A stretch of DNA of 64,000 nucleotides from Argentina anserina (taxonomy: Eukaryota; Streptophyta; Magnoliopsida; Rosales; Rosaceae), in the NCBI RefSeq assembly GCF_933775445.1, contig NC_065876.1:18724001-18788000 (forward strand). Direction: 5' to 3'. Both the position numbers and the translations under genes were made by a program. This document shows, piece after piece, positions 12,315-25,114 of the stretch; positions within the stretch are counted from its first letter, which is position 1; the number at the start of each line of letters is the position of its first letter. Under the pieces are notes generated by a model. That model did no database searches and was not told the origin of the DNA. It was given only the letters and a program-made list of their open reading frames with translations.

Positions 12315-14853
12315 TGTCACACCCCGGGACCATTTCCGGTCCCGAAATGCAACAGCAATCGACGTAGTCCTAAGTTAGTACCAATCGATACGGGATCCTA
12401 CACATTGATAACTCTAACTTACGACTACAATGCTATGTGGATAAGTAAATAATAGAAAATTTGGGTTAAAAACAAAGGAAGCTCAATTTATTGAATAAAT
12501 ACGAATAAGCGGAAGGTAGCAAATAAAATGAAAGTTTAAGTATGACATGACAAAAGTGCGTCATCATAAAATACGGGCAAAAAAAAAACAACTGCACAAC
12601 TGAAATGAAAAGTAACAGAGTACGCGTTGTGCAATTTTTAAAGTAGAAACGAAGATCGGGCAAATAAGAGATCACACTGGAAGCTGGCTCCTCAGTATCG
12701 TAAGTGAAGCACGAGCGATGCAACACCACTAGCACCTAGTCCAAGTCCTCGCGAACCAGCTGCCAGGTACCTGAAAAGTAGGGGTGAGCACTCGTCCTCG
12801 CTAACGCGATGCGGGTGAGACGACCTAACCATAGTTAGGTTTGAAAATCATTTATATATATATACATATGTATAAATATAACAGTATATATATATACCGT
12901 TAGCGTAAAATCGCGTAACGAAAGTCAAACCAAGACTATAACAAGTCTTGTAAGGCTTAGGGCAAGTGAGGTAAAATCATGCAGATGTAAAATATGCGAC
13001 TCGGCTCAAAATAACAAATGCGCTGATGGGGTATATCCATTCGACCCACTCTAAGGTTCGTCTTCGAGCCAACCGAGAGCCAATAATGTACTACGATGCC
13101 AGACATCAGGACACGGTTATTACCGTAGTAATAAGTCACACAGGTGCCGGACATCAGGACAACAGAATCACCGTGATGGTGCCCGGACATCAGGACGCGG
13201 GATTCACCATATAATACTAAAACATGTGGTGCCAGACATCAGTACACGGAATCACCGACTTATAATCATGGATAAAATAAAAGGGTCAGTCTCGAGACAA
13301 TATGACCAAAGTAAAGTGTCAATGTATGTAACATGCGATAAAGACGTTTAGCATATACACTTTATATATAGAAAACCACTAAACCGGATGGTACCGGCTC
13401 ACCCTACCTTATATAGCAGTGTCGAAGTCCGCACCCCAAGTCACGCTCCTCGTGCTCTACGTAGAATCGCGTCCCGCAAGAAAGTCTCATAGCTAAACAA
13501 ATAACGAAAAGGGATAAGTAAGGGTCACGACGTTTTTAATCGATTTAGTAATTGATCGTCGATTTGACTAGTCTGACTACCCGAGTCGAGGTCTGGGGAT
13601 GATCGGTTGATTTTTCTAAAGGTGAGTGTGAATTTATTTTATAGATATTCGTATCTTAAATTTAAGACGTGAATGATCGATAGTTGAAAATCTTAAATTT
13701 ATTGTTCCGATATTTAAATCTCTCACGCTTAAGAGTTCATCGATTTCCGATTCGGGCGGAAATCGAGTTTAAGGTTTAACCATAAAGATAAAATTACGTT
13801 TTAGCGAAATGTTACTAATTTTCCTGAATCCGATTTAAATCGAGAAACTTAAAAGTAAAAAGGTTGAAATGAGAGTTAAGAGAAAACTAAATTAATTACT
13901 GTTTGGATAAAAACAATAATTTTTCAACTTATTTACTACTATGGGCAAGACCGTAATTATTAAAAGTCAACAGGGGTATTTTGGTCATTTCAAAAGGTAG
14001 TAAAACAGTAAAATGTTAACTTTATAAACAGTAACACCAGAGTTTTTACCCTTTAATCTCTAATTGACTCCTATTCACAAATCCGGCCAAACATCTGACG
14101 AAAAACCAACCAATATCAACATGCAATTATACCAAACGAATCGAAACGACGTTACGAACACAACAACACCAAAGGAATCAGAGTTCGATTGATACCTCAA
14201 TGAAGCACTGGAAAGAAATCTCGTCGGCTCCGTGCTCCAACACCTCCGATCGAAGTTGCTGCGACCTCTTCCTCACCTCCTAGACGCTGCTGCGACTGTC
14301 TTGAGCTACCCAACCTTCCCAAAAACCTTTTTTGCTTCCGAAAATGAAGAACAAGGTCGTCGGAGTTCAAAGAACACACCGGCGAAACCAAGGAGATGAA
14401 ATGGTGAGTTTCAGGTTTCAATCTCTAAGAAAACATGAAGTAATCGATTGGGTAGTGAAGAATAGAAAATGATTTACCAAGAGGAGCTCCACAACATCGC
14501 TGGAGCTCGGAGAAATCGTCAACGGTCTCCACGGCCTCAAAACTTGGATTTGCCGGAACGCGGTTGCATGCGAGTTCTCTTGATATTATCGGGAAGAGTA
14601 TGAGGCGGCAGTCACAACGATAGTGGTCTCGTGGCGATTGCATGATGAAAATGAAGGGCTAAGTATATCATGGGAAAATGCATTTTCTAAAAATATGATT
14701 AAAAAAGTCGTTAGCTGCATAAACTCGTTGGAAATTAACCGAGCATCGGAAAAATATTTCGTGAGTACTCTCGCGCTTGTGACGAGTGACGACACTAGTT
14801 TAATACAAAAATATTAAACTACATTTTTTACATCTCAGAAGGTTAGCGTGACA
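12315..14853 (-). mobile_element. LTR, reverse orientation
   Basis: Read on the minus strand it begins TGTCACGCTAACC (at 14853) and ends GGTCCCGGGGTGTGACA (at 12315), length 2539 bp. The GC-rich leader-like portion (about 14200-14600) is near its own 5' side, as in other LTRs here. Flanking 5-mers (GAGTA before, ATTAT after) do not match, so it is not a clean solo LTR. A diverged relative in forward orientation follows directly. Confidence 0.6.
13094..13258. repeat. GCCRGACATCAG subrepeat cluster
   Basis: Four copies of GTGCC(A/G)GACATCAG-(G/T)AC-like sequence, near 13097, 13144, 13182 and 13232. Most are followed by an ATCACCG/ATTACCG motif. They lie inside the reversed LTR, spaced about 38-50 bp apart. 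Confidence 0.7.
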
Positions 14854-16709
14854 ATTATGCCGGAAAGATAAAGAAATTTTTCAGTGCCTCACATTATCTC
14901 TACCTACAGAAGAACGTATCAAGTCTCTAGTGAATTTATAAACCTCAAGACAACGAAAGTTTTGGAATGGAAGAGTGCAGTAGCATCGGTTGAGATCGAT
15001 GACTTGTGGAGGTAGCATTCCTACCCCAATTTCTCAAATTCTTGCGTTTATGAATTTGTTAGGTTGTTGTGATTCTTGTTATGGTTTTGTGTGTTGAATT
15101 TGTCGTGTTGGAGATGGGATTTTGTGGCCGGTTTTGTAATAAGAGACCGATCGTAAAAGAAAAGGGGTAAACCCTGGGTTTTTACCGAATTAAAGTTACC
15201 CTTTTACTTTTTAGCATCAATGTGAAATTACTGTTATGCCCTTGACAATAAGTTACTGTTTGACCGTTTGACTTTTACTATTTAAAGTTTTATCCTAAAT
15301 TACCTTTTTACTATTTATCAAGTGATTTTTACGGTTTTACTTTTACCTATTGTAACTTAGTGAAAACTTGATTTACTTAAAATTGAGACGATTAGCGTAA
15401 CGCTTAGTCACGATGTTAGTTCTGATTTCTGCCCGGTTCAGGAATCGAGAATTAATTTTAATTAGAGATGTGTCGATAAATGATAAAGTCATCGATTCGA
15501 TCTTAAGTAGCTTTAATATCATTAAAGTATGCTTTTCATCGCTCGACATTTGAAGTCAGGAATACTTGGCCAACATAAAGTGAACCTTTGACTTTCATGG
15601 TCAAACTAGGAATACTGAATCGAGTCAATTTACGATACTCGGAAATTCGTATTGACTCTTTGATAAATGGATTTAGAATTCATGCAATGAAATCGTACAA
15701 AGCTGGAGCAGTAGCAGCAATGTTACTTTGGGATTGGATGACCGACGTGGATTCTGCATTTCAATCCAAGTAGGATGAGACCCTCTTTGTGTATTTCGTG
15801 CCCTTAAATTCATTGTCGATGGCTCAGTTGATTTATTTAATGTTAAATGAATGGCATTATTGTTTTAGAAATGCTAAAACTCGAGGATAGATGGATACTT
15901 CGTGAGTGAGAATACCTGAGAGTGAACCTCTGAAGGGGCAATGCCCTGTTTATTATTAGATCCATACCTTAAAGTATTATTTAGGGCATTCCATTAAATG
16001 GACACTCTCACTCTTTTGATAGTTCTGCTACAAGTCGTAAGGATCGGTCATCACTGACTGGATATTATTGATGGTCATCATACATGTTTGCATTGATTTC
16101 CCTAAAAGATAACTTATCCCTTTTGTAATAAAAAGGTTTATAGCTCGATCTCACATCTAAAACTATTTAAGTTTTCAAAAAACTTAGCCTACCTCACTTT
16201 CAAACCACATAGGTGGGCTGGCCCCTACTGGGTGAGCGAGGACGAAGCTCACCCCTACTATAGTTTGTATGCAGGTTAGGAGCCAGCAAGAGTTTAGGAA
16301 ATGTACACATCCTTTGGGCTGTTTAAAGTCATTTTTAATTTATTAGCTCTCTCTTGTATCTTGTTCTTATTGAGATATAAGTTCCGAGGTTGTATTATAA
16401 ATCATGTCACCTTTGTTGTATATTTTGGGTTGCCATAGTTGTATTTGTTTTGGGCCGGTGACTCTTTGATCACCTTCCGTTGTTTCAAAATATTGTAATG
16501 CTCGTATAATTATTTCACGTATGTTTCCAAAGTCGTAATTTGAGTTTTTATTTTCAATTTACTTTTGTAAAACTCAGTTTGTTGTTTAGCGAAAAATTTG
16601 AACAAGTTTCCAAGCTAGCGAGTGTTCAAACAGACTTTGTTCGTTTGTTCGCTTGTTAATCTAAAATCTTTAACTCTAATACCGTCATTTTCCCTTCCGG
16701 GATGTGACA
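14854..16709 (+). mobile_element. LTR, forward, 5' end unclear
   Basis: Ends TTCCGGGATGTGACA at 16709, matching the end of the reversed LTR at 12315 (CCGGGGTGTGACA). Bases 15200-15500 resemble the reverse complement of about 13700-14000, with shared TTACTGTT, TTGACTTTTA and ATTTCNGCCCG blocks. The tail holds a GGGTGAGC...GCTCACCC hairpin at 16231-16254. It appears to be a diverged member of the same LTR family, missing or degraded at its 5' end. Confidence 0.5.
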
Positions 16710-16785
16710 ATATCACCCTCATACACTTGTGAGTTGTGAGTTATGAGTTGTCAAAAAGACTCAACAAGAGAAAAAAAACAAGAAC

Positions 16786-18712
16786 CTAAGAAAAAGAGTG
16801 AGAACGTCTTCTAGCTATAACAACAACAACTATGTCATCCAGATATTGCTGAGCAGCATGGATAGGAGGAGTCTCAAAGAAGATCAGACCAAGCTCATGA
16901 TTGATACTGTTTTTTGTTAAGATATCAGCAGTTATATTGCACTCCCTGAAAATGTGTCGAATTTGTGCATCACCCAAACACTTCATAAGATTACAACAAC
17001 CATTTAAGAGAGATCCAAGGGGGTGAGTATGAAGATCAGCACAATGGACTAATTGAACCAACACAATAGAATCAGACTCAATTTCAAGCTTATAGATATT
17101 CATTTTAGCAACTAATTTCAAGCCAAAGAAAAGACCCCATGCCTTAGCATCAAGAATTTCACCAATCCCTAAATTAACTGAAAACCAGCCATCCAACTCC
17201 CAAACTGGTCTCTGATAAACCACCCACGCCAATATGCCTAGAAGCACAATTTCTAGTCGCATCAACATTTAGCTTCAAAAAATTAGTTGCAGGTTTTTGC
17301 CAAGCAAGATACACGCTACTGTAAATAGTCTTAGCATTCCTCTTGAGATTGGAACATTCCACCCATCAACATACTTCCAAATAATATTGTCAGGACAAGA
17401 AGGCATGATAAAATTAGGGTCAAAAACCACTTTGTTCCTCCACTTCCAGATGTACCAACAGATAAAAATAAATAAATTGCACCACTTTGTATTCTTATTA
17501 ATATTAACCATGCAATGGATCTATGAAAGAGAAAAAGAATTAAGAATAGTCACAGAACTATGAAAGCAATTCCAAATCATCGAAGCTCTAGGGCAATCTC
17601 TGAACATGTGGAGAAGAGTTTCATCAGCACCAAAACAAATAGGACATTTGGAAATATAAGTAAAATTCCTTTTAATCTTTTGAACATTCGTAATAAGCTT
17701 TTTGTACAGAGCAGTCCATAGAAAAATCTTTAACTTGGGAGGAATTTCCAAACTCCAAGTAGAATTCCAACGAGAATTCACAGGCCTTTACAAATCAAAC
17801 TTGGAATTGTAGGTAGAAGTAACATAAAACTTACCATTATAAGTATGACCCCAAATAAGAGCATCCCTACCTCCAATCTCAAAGGCAGTAGGAACATTTA
17901 TAATCTGACACACAATATCATTAGGCAAAATAACAGATTAAGAAGATCCAAGTTCGATCCAGTCTCACACCAAAAATCGCAGATTAAGGCATGAGAATTA
18001 ACAATAGCATCAGTAAGAGCAAAGTTAAGAAGAGGACGAGTGTAACCCCAAGGATCAGACCAAGATCTAATGATCTTACCGTCACCAATCCTCCATTAAG
18101 CATTTTCTAAGCAACTCAACACCAAAATTAATGCTTCGCCAAGTATGTGAACAATCACCAATCAGGCCATATTAGAAATGCAAACCCTATTCAAATACTT
18201 AGCCTTATACATAGAAGCCCAGAGACCATTATCATTTTGTAAAATTCTCCAACTAGCTGTAGCTAGCATTGCCTGATTCATATCAGCAGTAAATTTAATT
18301 CCCAATCCCCCGAGAGACTTAGGCTGACAGACAGTTTCCCAATTAACAAGGTGAATTTTTTTCTTATCCTCAGAATCTACCCAGATAAAATCACTGTTAA
18401 GTTTATCAATTTTATCACACAAACTAACAAGTAATCTAGCAGTTTGCATAGAATACATGGGAATAGCAGAAGTTACAGACTTAACAAGAGTAACTCTTCC
18501 AGCCATGCTCAAAACCTTACTCTTCTAGCTAGAAAGTATGTTTTTAATTTTATCGAACAAGCTAGCATAAGTGAACTTATTAATTCTACTATGAATCAGA
18601 GGCATACCCAAGTACTTACCAAGGTCATCAGTAAGAGGAGAATCACAAATTCTACTGATTCTACAAGCAACACACTTACGAGTATTAGGAGACCAATAGA
18701 TCAAAGATTTCT
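16786..18712 (-). pseudogene. L1-type LINE ORF2, C-terminal half, decayed
   Basis: On the minus strand, from high to low coordinates: the end of reverse transcriptase (GKYLGMPLIHSRINKF near 18600; then SMAGRVTLVKSVTSAIPMYSMQ and LGGLGIKF, 18512-18162); a zinc-binding RVT domain (CPICFGADETLLHMFRDC, about 17780-17520); and an RNase H domain (LEIESDS...FRECNITADILTK, 17268-16786) ending in the AAQQYLDD tail typical of these elements. Stops and frameshifts separate the pieces, so it is dead. The endonuclease and catalytic RT core are missing. An ORF1 piece on the same strand at 25739-27080 may belong to the same insertion. Confidence 0.85.
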
Positions 18713-18759
18713 GAAAAACTCACGGTCTAACCACGGGGGCCACAACCTCGAAAGGATGC

Positions 18760-20168
18760 TTTTCCAATGGACTCCATCACCGAGATGTATGTCAGTCTAT
18801 GGGTCTCTGAGATCCAATTTTGTAAACCTTGAACCAGGGTAACGAAAATAGCATAGCCCCTTACTCAGCTCAGAATAACTTTGTGTGTTAGACTGGCCCC
18901 AAAGTGTTAATAAAAGCTGCCATCAACCCCAAGTGACCTTTGCAAGGTACAAATGGAGGGTTAAGGCTAATATTAACAAAATGGACTTTACCTATTCCGT
19001 TCAACTTATAACTTACAATAAACTAAGCATAAATAAACATTTAGCTTCCTAAAAAAAATAATAAAATAAAAAAAATTTAACTATGTGTAATAAGTTTCCT
19101 ATAGGCATAATACTACAACAATATAACAAATAACAATTTAACACACACAAGAAAAATTTTCGTTCTATTCACAGAAACATATAAACCAATATACACTTAT
19201 ACAATTACTATTCACAGAAACATATAAACCAATTACTTTTTTTTAGTCTCCTTCTGAATCACTATTCACAGAAGCACTATTTACGATTACTATTCACAGA
19301 AACATATAAACCAATTTCCCGGCAATGGCGCTAAAATGATAGAGCGTTTTGTTAGAACGTCTATAAAATACCCTGAAAAACATCATCGTTAGTATAAAAT
19401 AAGCAGGGATCGTTTAGTCCAGGGAATCAAAATGGCCTCAAAACTTATCATGTTAATGGGGGATTTGATTTGGATTCTAAAACTACAACTTAAAATAAAT
19501 CATAAATTACTTATATATAATTGATCAACCACTCATCATATAACCAAAACATGAATTCTACTCAAGAAACATGTATGACACGCATAGAACAACATATAGG
19601 CAGCAAGTATTATCGATTATTTCTAAATCCATTTCAATTCCAATTCTAATTAGAGTCCGAAGTGGTTCATCTAATCGTTAAGACTTCTTAATTATTTAGA
19701 ATCAACGAAGCGTTCAATCCTAAACATATGCTAAAAAAAGTTCAACATAACGAAGCGTTCTAGTTAAACAACAAAGTAGCACATAAGTACATTAAGTCGA
19801 ATTGGAGACATGTAAGTAAGCATGGCGTCACTCATCTTGATTAAACATGACAATTTCTAGAACTATCACAACCCTAAACAAGTATCAATAATTGAAACAC
19901 GAAGCGCATATTCAATCAATGAAAACTTTGGTGAATTAAATCGCAACTTTAGGAGAACCATGGCCTTGGCTTCCTCAAGCATTGATTTAGATGTACAAGT
20001 TCAAGGAATAAATCAAAATCAAACCTAAAAACAATTTGGAAGCCTACTGCCCCTATTCATCTAGCACGGCATACATACATATTTCAATGAGTTCATACAA
20101 TCAAAACATAAAACCAAAGAAGTCTGAAATTATATTATAAATATATGAAACCGAAAATCACATCCAAT
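18760..20168 (-). mobile_element. Truncated copy of the non-autonomous LTR element
   Basis: Reversed relative of the complete element at 42529-49172. Bases 18760-19336 correspond to its 5' internal region (the block around 44560-44810 aligns in reverse complement). A degraded tRNA-Asp primer site lies at about 19316-19334. Bases 19337-20168 are the inner half of the LTR, beginning TGATAGAGCG and running to about the ACATCCAATA position. The outer LTR half and everything beyond are missing. A CTATTCACAGAAACATATAA motif recurs three times between 19165 and 19315. Confidence 0.75.
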
Positions 20169-21496
20169 AAGGTGTTTGTTTGGGAATCATGCACGACAAC
20201 TTTTGTGACTTTATAATGAGAGGATCATGAAAGGAGATTGTTTTGTTGATTAGAAGGAATGGTAGGTTTGTGATTCTAGCGATGCATTGTGGTGAAGTCA
20301 TGAAAGTATTGTCATGGATAAAGCACACTTCTTTGAAAACCAATGTATGTGATGTAAGTAGTAGGCATGTGTTAATCATTGATTTGACTCAAGTTAGATG
20401 TCGAGAGTTTTTTACCATGCTTAGTGGTAGGGGCTAGCTCATGACGGGAGTGGTGAATTAGACAAAAGGGTATGTTGACGTCTCTATGCTGAGAACATCA
20501 TTAGGTTTCGGGAGAATCATCTATCGACGGTCGAGTTCCATTACAAGCATGCTAACTTAGCTGCCTCACATGTGGCTATTAATGTTAGGACATGTGACAA
20601 ATGATTTTTTTGGAAGAAGTTGGAAGTATGGAGTAGTTGAATACTATAATGGTCCAAGAGACTTGGAAATTTCGGTTTCTAAGACTTGATAGCGACACAA
20701 TGTAAATATAGATTATGTAGTGTTGATGTGAGAGACCAATTAACCGCGAAACCTCATTATTCAATAGCATAGTGAGATATGTCAGAGAAGAGAAGTCACC
20801 TGTAAGGTTCGTTGAACTTTTTCGAATGTTGATGACATTCAAGACAATGATGTCTAGCTTGTCTCCTAAATGCCTTACTGTGTAATATGTTCCTTTGAAC
20901 TTATCTTGCCCTTAAAAGAAGACTATTAAAGTGGAGCCGTGTGACCATTTAGTTGAAGGGCTCACCTATAGTGGGGTGGTGGGAGTGGACATGAAGTAAT
21001 GTTGACATTGAGGGTACGCTGGACTCTGCGGGACCAAGGTTGCAAATTTAGTATACCAACTTCATCATCTAGCAGGTTCTGATACATATGGTATGCTATG
21101 TGTCCTAAGGTTGTACATCCTTACACTCAATGTGTGTTATATAAGTAAATGCGCTTATGACCTGTTAGAATTTAGTTGAATAGTGAAATTTGTTTCTAGA
21201 TTTGCCTTATTTCATAAAGGTCTTGTTCTGCGGAACATCTTGTTTTGCATTTGATTAGGGATGTCCGAGTCGTGGTTCTCCTGGATGGGTGTTATTATGC
21301 TCATTGTAAATTTTCAGACACGATGAAGTTATATAACACCATGATAGAAGAGAAGCGAGTTAGGATCGCCTTGTGGAGGTATCATAAAGAGGAAAATTGT
21401 TGGGAAGGTGAATCAAAGTTTTAGGAAGAAGTTAAGAATTAGTGGCTGAGTAGTGTGGTTAAATTTCGGGACGAAATTTCTCTAAGGGGGGTGGAA
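20169..21496 (+). pseudogene. Decayed gypsy/chromovirus pol 3' end
   Basis: No long frame survives. The last part (about 21330-21400) translates to RIALWRYHKEENCWEGES, which matches the end of gypsy pol (…LWR-x-H-x-x-E-x-x-WE-x-E). It is followed by TTTCGGGACGAAATTTCT and the polypurine tract AAGGGGGGTGGA, the classic Tekay/Del junction into the 3' LTR. The earlier part (20169-21200) is too decayed to place. Confidence 0.6.
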
Positions 21497-21999
21497 TATA
21501 ATAACCCATTTTTTTCCTCTCCCTCTCTCCGCACCCGCGCCTTTAGAGGCGAAAATTTTCTTCTGACCCAACCCGAATTTTCCGGCCGACTCTGGCGGTT
21601 TCAGGCAACCGGGCCAACCCAGATCGCTTATCTTCTCCTTGTGCGCTTCCCTGTGGTGGTGGATCGTGGAGTAGCACGCCGGTTTCCACGCATCGAAGCC
21701 GGAAGTCGACCCAGAAACCCGTCGGTGACCCGGTTGTGTTCTTCAATTTTCCGGCGAGCTCCGACGAGTTTAAGCTTCACCACCGGTCTCAAACTCCTTG
21801 CCTTAACGTCGCCAACAACCCCTGCAAAGGTCTTGAGCTAAATCGAAGGGTAAGAACTCGAACCAAGAAATTTCAATTCTAGGGTTCTTGATTTGAGATT
21901 TTTTGGAAATTCTGAAATCGGAGGTTTTAAGCTTTAATTTAGACTTTGTTGTAAACTAGGAAGTTGTTAGGAATGCCATTTAGATTGTGGTGGTCGGTG

Positions 22000-22190
22000 A
22001 ACAGTGGCGCCGCATGAATAGTACAATGAACCGTATTCATGAACAGTTATGGCGAACAATACTCGGCAAACAGTAATGTGAATAGTGTTATGTAAATAGT
22101 AACTGTGCACAGTGTTTAGTAAAACAGTAAACCATGAACAACGTTCTGTGAACAGTGTTTTATGAACAACATTTAGCTGTACAGAAATCG
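22000..22190. repeat. TGAACAGT motif cluster
   Basis: About ten variants of (T/G)(G/A)AA(C/T)AGT(A/G) in 190 bp, inside the Tekay-like LTR. It is a degenerate short-period repeat. Confidence 0.6.
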
Positions 22191-22938
22191 TCACCTAATA
22201 TTTTACGTATCATTTTCTAAGCATTTTATCATGCTATTCGGTGACCGACGAAACGAGTGAGGAAATTACTTTCAGTGTCGTGGTAGTTGCACGTAGGAAA
22301 TAAGGTGAGTAAACCACACAATGATCATCATGATCGACTTAGTATTATAATTATTGAATTTAGTTTGAGTTGTCACCATAGTTGTTGCATCACTAGTTAT
22401 AAAAATTATTTTAAAAATATGTTTTGGTTTAAATTACATGAACTTGATCGTCTACGGTTCATGGGTAAGTGAAACGCTATTTTAATAAATGATTTTAAAA
22501 ATGTTTTAGTGATTATGAACTATGGTGAATGTGAGTAAATCTCACTATGACGAGTCTACCCTTGGCGGTGACTCATCTTTACGTTTCCTTAAAAAGATCG
22601 AACTATGACATGTATATAATATAGTGGGTTGTGTATGTGTATAAAATGGTAAATAGATACATTTATATGGGTTGCTAATTATATACTGTTACGTTCTTAT
22701 TTCCAAATAAATTATACTATGGCAACTATATTTATTTTATTTGAGCAAGAGTCGCTTGTTAGAGTACAATAACATGGGTGGATTGTTATTGTACGTGGTT
22801 TTAACATTGAGTTTTGTTAAAACATTTTCTGTCTTCGGACGTGTTTTATGTCTTCGGACGTGTTGGCATGTCAAAATCTAGCCTTGGCCGGGCGACAGTT
22901 ACGATTCAGTTCGAGTTTTAGTCTGTCTACCGGTGTAC

Positions 22939-25114
22939 TGATGATCGGTTTGATTACTCGAGATCAATATTAACCCTGTAAGCATTGTTAGTAGTATAAA
23001 GCAAGAGGATATCGTTTACAAACCGGGGATCCAACCAGGGTAAAGAATCACAAACATTTAACAACGAATTCATAAGAGATATAAAGATTTGAAATAGGAC
23101 GTATCAAGAACATAAAAATAAATCCTAAACTAGTATATACATGTGATCAACCAACCAACACATAAACATCACCAAACAAAACGTCACAAGTAGCTTCAAA
23201 ATCATAATCTCATCTTATGCAATTACCGAGCCTTAGTGGACAAGTATTGAGTGAACAAACAACAACCTAATGCCGAACTAGGTTACTTAGCGCATCCCTA
23301 ACTCGAAACATGGCCTGGTAATCCTATCTTAGCGCTTAAAAATTACAAGGTAACATGTCATTCTCAATCTTACCACTTCATTGATTTGTCTCTTATCTAA
23401 TTACTTAACGCATCTTAGATAACAAACGGATCATGGTTAATTCCTAGTGAGTACTAACAAGTCAAGCATGTCACTTACTTTAACAAGTTAACAAAAACAC
23501 TTAAAATCCTATATGCAAAACTAACTTAGCGCCTTGAATCACATATAGTTAACGCATAAGAAAGAGAATCATTAAATCATTGAATTATAAACTCACGACA
23601 TCTACATAGAAATCATAGAAAATAAAATCAGAACTACTTTATAACATCTTTCAAAATCGTAAACTACATAAGAGTATTCCACAAATTCGGAACTAGCCAA
23701 AAATATAAACACAACATCACACAAAGAATCCAAACCAAAAACATAAGTGAAGAAGTAACGAGTTACACTTTGTAAATCTCCTTAGCGGTATCAAAACAAG
23801 GCAGCACGGCTTCAACTTGAATGGCAATCCTAGGCGTAGCGCTTTGGATCGAATGGAATGAAGGGAAGATGATGTTTTCGCTTGAATGGCTTTGAGGATG
23901 ATGAGTAGGGTTTAAGGCAGAGCTTTGGCTAGTCTTGTAAGCAAGGTTAATGATCATTTTATGTGGAAATGAGGTGCTATATATAGAGGAAGAAACCCAA
24001 GGGAGGATGGCCACAAAGTCCACAAAGTTGAAACCAAATTGGTTAAGGTTTCCTAGATTCGGTAGATCTGACCTTTGTCCCTTGTTGTGGCCATAACTTT
24101 CTCTAGAAAATAGATATTGAGATGATTCCAACTGGCCATTTCAACTAGACTTCCGTGCATTTTCTCAATCATTTTGAGCTGTCTAAGGGAGCCCATCAAA
24201 GTTGGATGATCTGCACTGCCAGAACTCTGATTTCTATAAAGATTGCATATCTTTTGCATTAATTGCATATCTTCTTCCTCCTTTAATGCTGATTTATTTT
24301 GCACAAATTTCTTTATTTGAATTAGGGAGGCAGAAAAAGTCTTAATTGTTGCAGCCATGTTTGATTTTTCTTACCTCTCCTCATTAAATTTGCTGCATGC
24401 ATTCTTTGACTTTCTTGCCTCTTTTCATTTAATTTGCTGCATGACTTCTTTGACATTCTTTGGTGCACATATTTATGGAGATTTTGATACATATTTGTGC
24501 TCTATATTCAGGAGAAAAAGGTCCTAAGTTTCCCTCATAGCCCTTGGATCAAAAGCAAATCAATGGCTGAGATTATTCCGCCGAGCTCACTGGACCTCTG
24601 AGCAATGATTCGGCCATATCTCCCTATAGAAATAAGATATTGATTTGATTCCAAATCCCAAAAAAACTAGACTCCCATAGCTTTCTATCCATATAAGGTA
24701 CGTCTTCTAACTCGATCGAAGCTATCTAGGGGATCCCGTCGAAGTTGGACTACGAATCTTGACAGCATTTTCATCCTTGCATGGATTGGGCTTTTAAGTG
24801 CATATCGTCTTCTCTTTCCTTGTGGAACTAGGATTGTTTTCCTTCTCCAACATGGATTTGTATTTCCTAATAAGAATAAGTATGTGAGAAACAAAGAAAT
24901 ATGAAAGGATGAATCCTACTCGAACAAGGAATCATATCTCAACAAGGATTATTAACACTTAGCACGATTTCATCATCAATTCACTTATAATTGATATAAG
25001 CTCTACATAGACAATTTTTTATACAAAAGAAACTAAAACATACTAAATAAGAGGTAACAAAGAGTAAGAATAGGGCATAAACGCATTAAGAACGTTACAC
25101 TTTGTGCTACTATC
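22939..25114 (-). mobile_element. LTR inserted in the Tekay LTR (family B)
   Basis: Read on the minus strand it begins TGATAGTAGCACAAAGTGT (25114) and ends CGATCATCA (22939). It matches the solo LTR at 50208-51782 over the AACCCTGTAAGCAT, CCGGGGATCCA and GTGATCAACCAACCAACAC blocks. It is about 600 bp longer than that copy. A TATATATAG box lies at about 23980. Flanking 5-mers (TGTAC and ACTGG) do not form a duplication. Small minus-strand frames at 23763-24358 are LTR sequence, not genes. Confidence 0.7.

Noticed and set aside
13094..13258. CRISPR-like regularly spaced repeats
   Set aside because: The genome is plant nuclear, the repeats are short and variable, there are only four units, and they lie within an LTR.
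12315..16709. A single DNA transposon with TGTCACACCCCGG terminal inverted repeats
   Set aside because: The interior resolves into two oppositely oriented LTR-like units, there is no transposase, and the outer flanks show no duplication.
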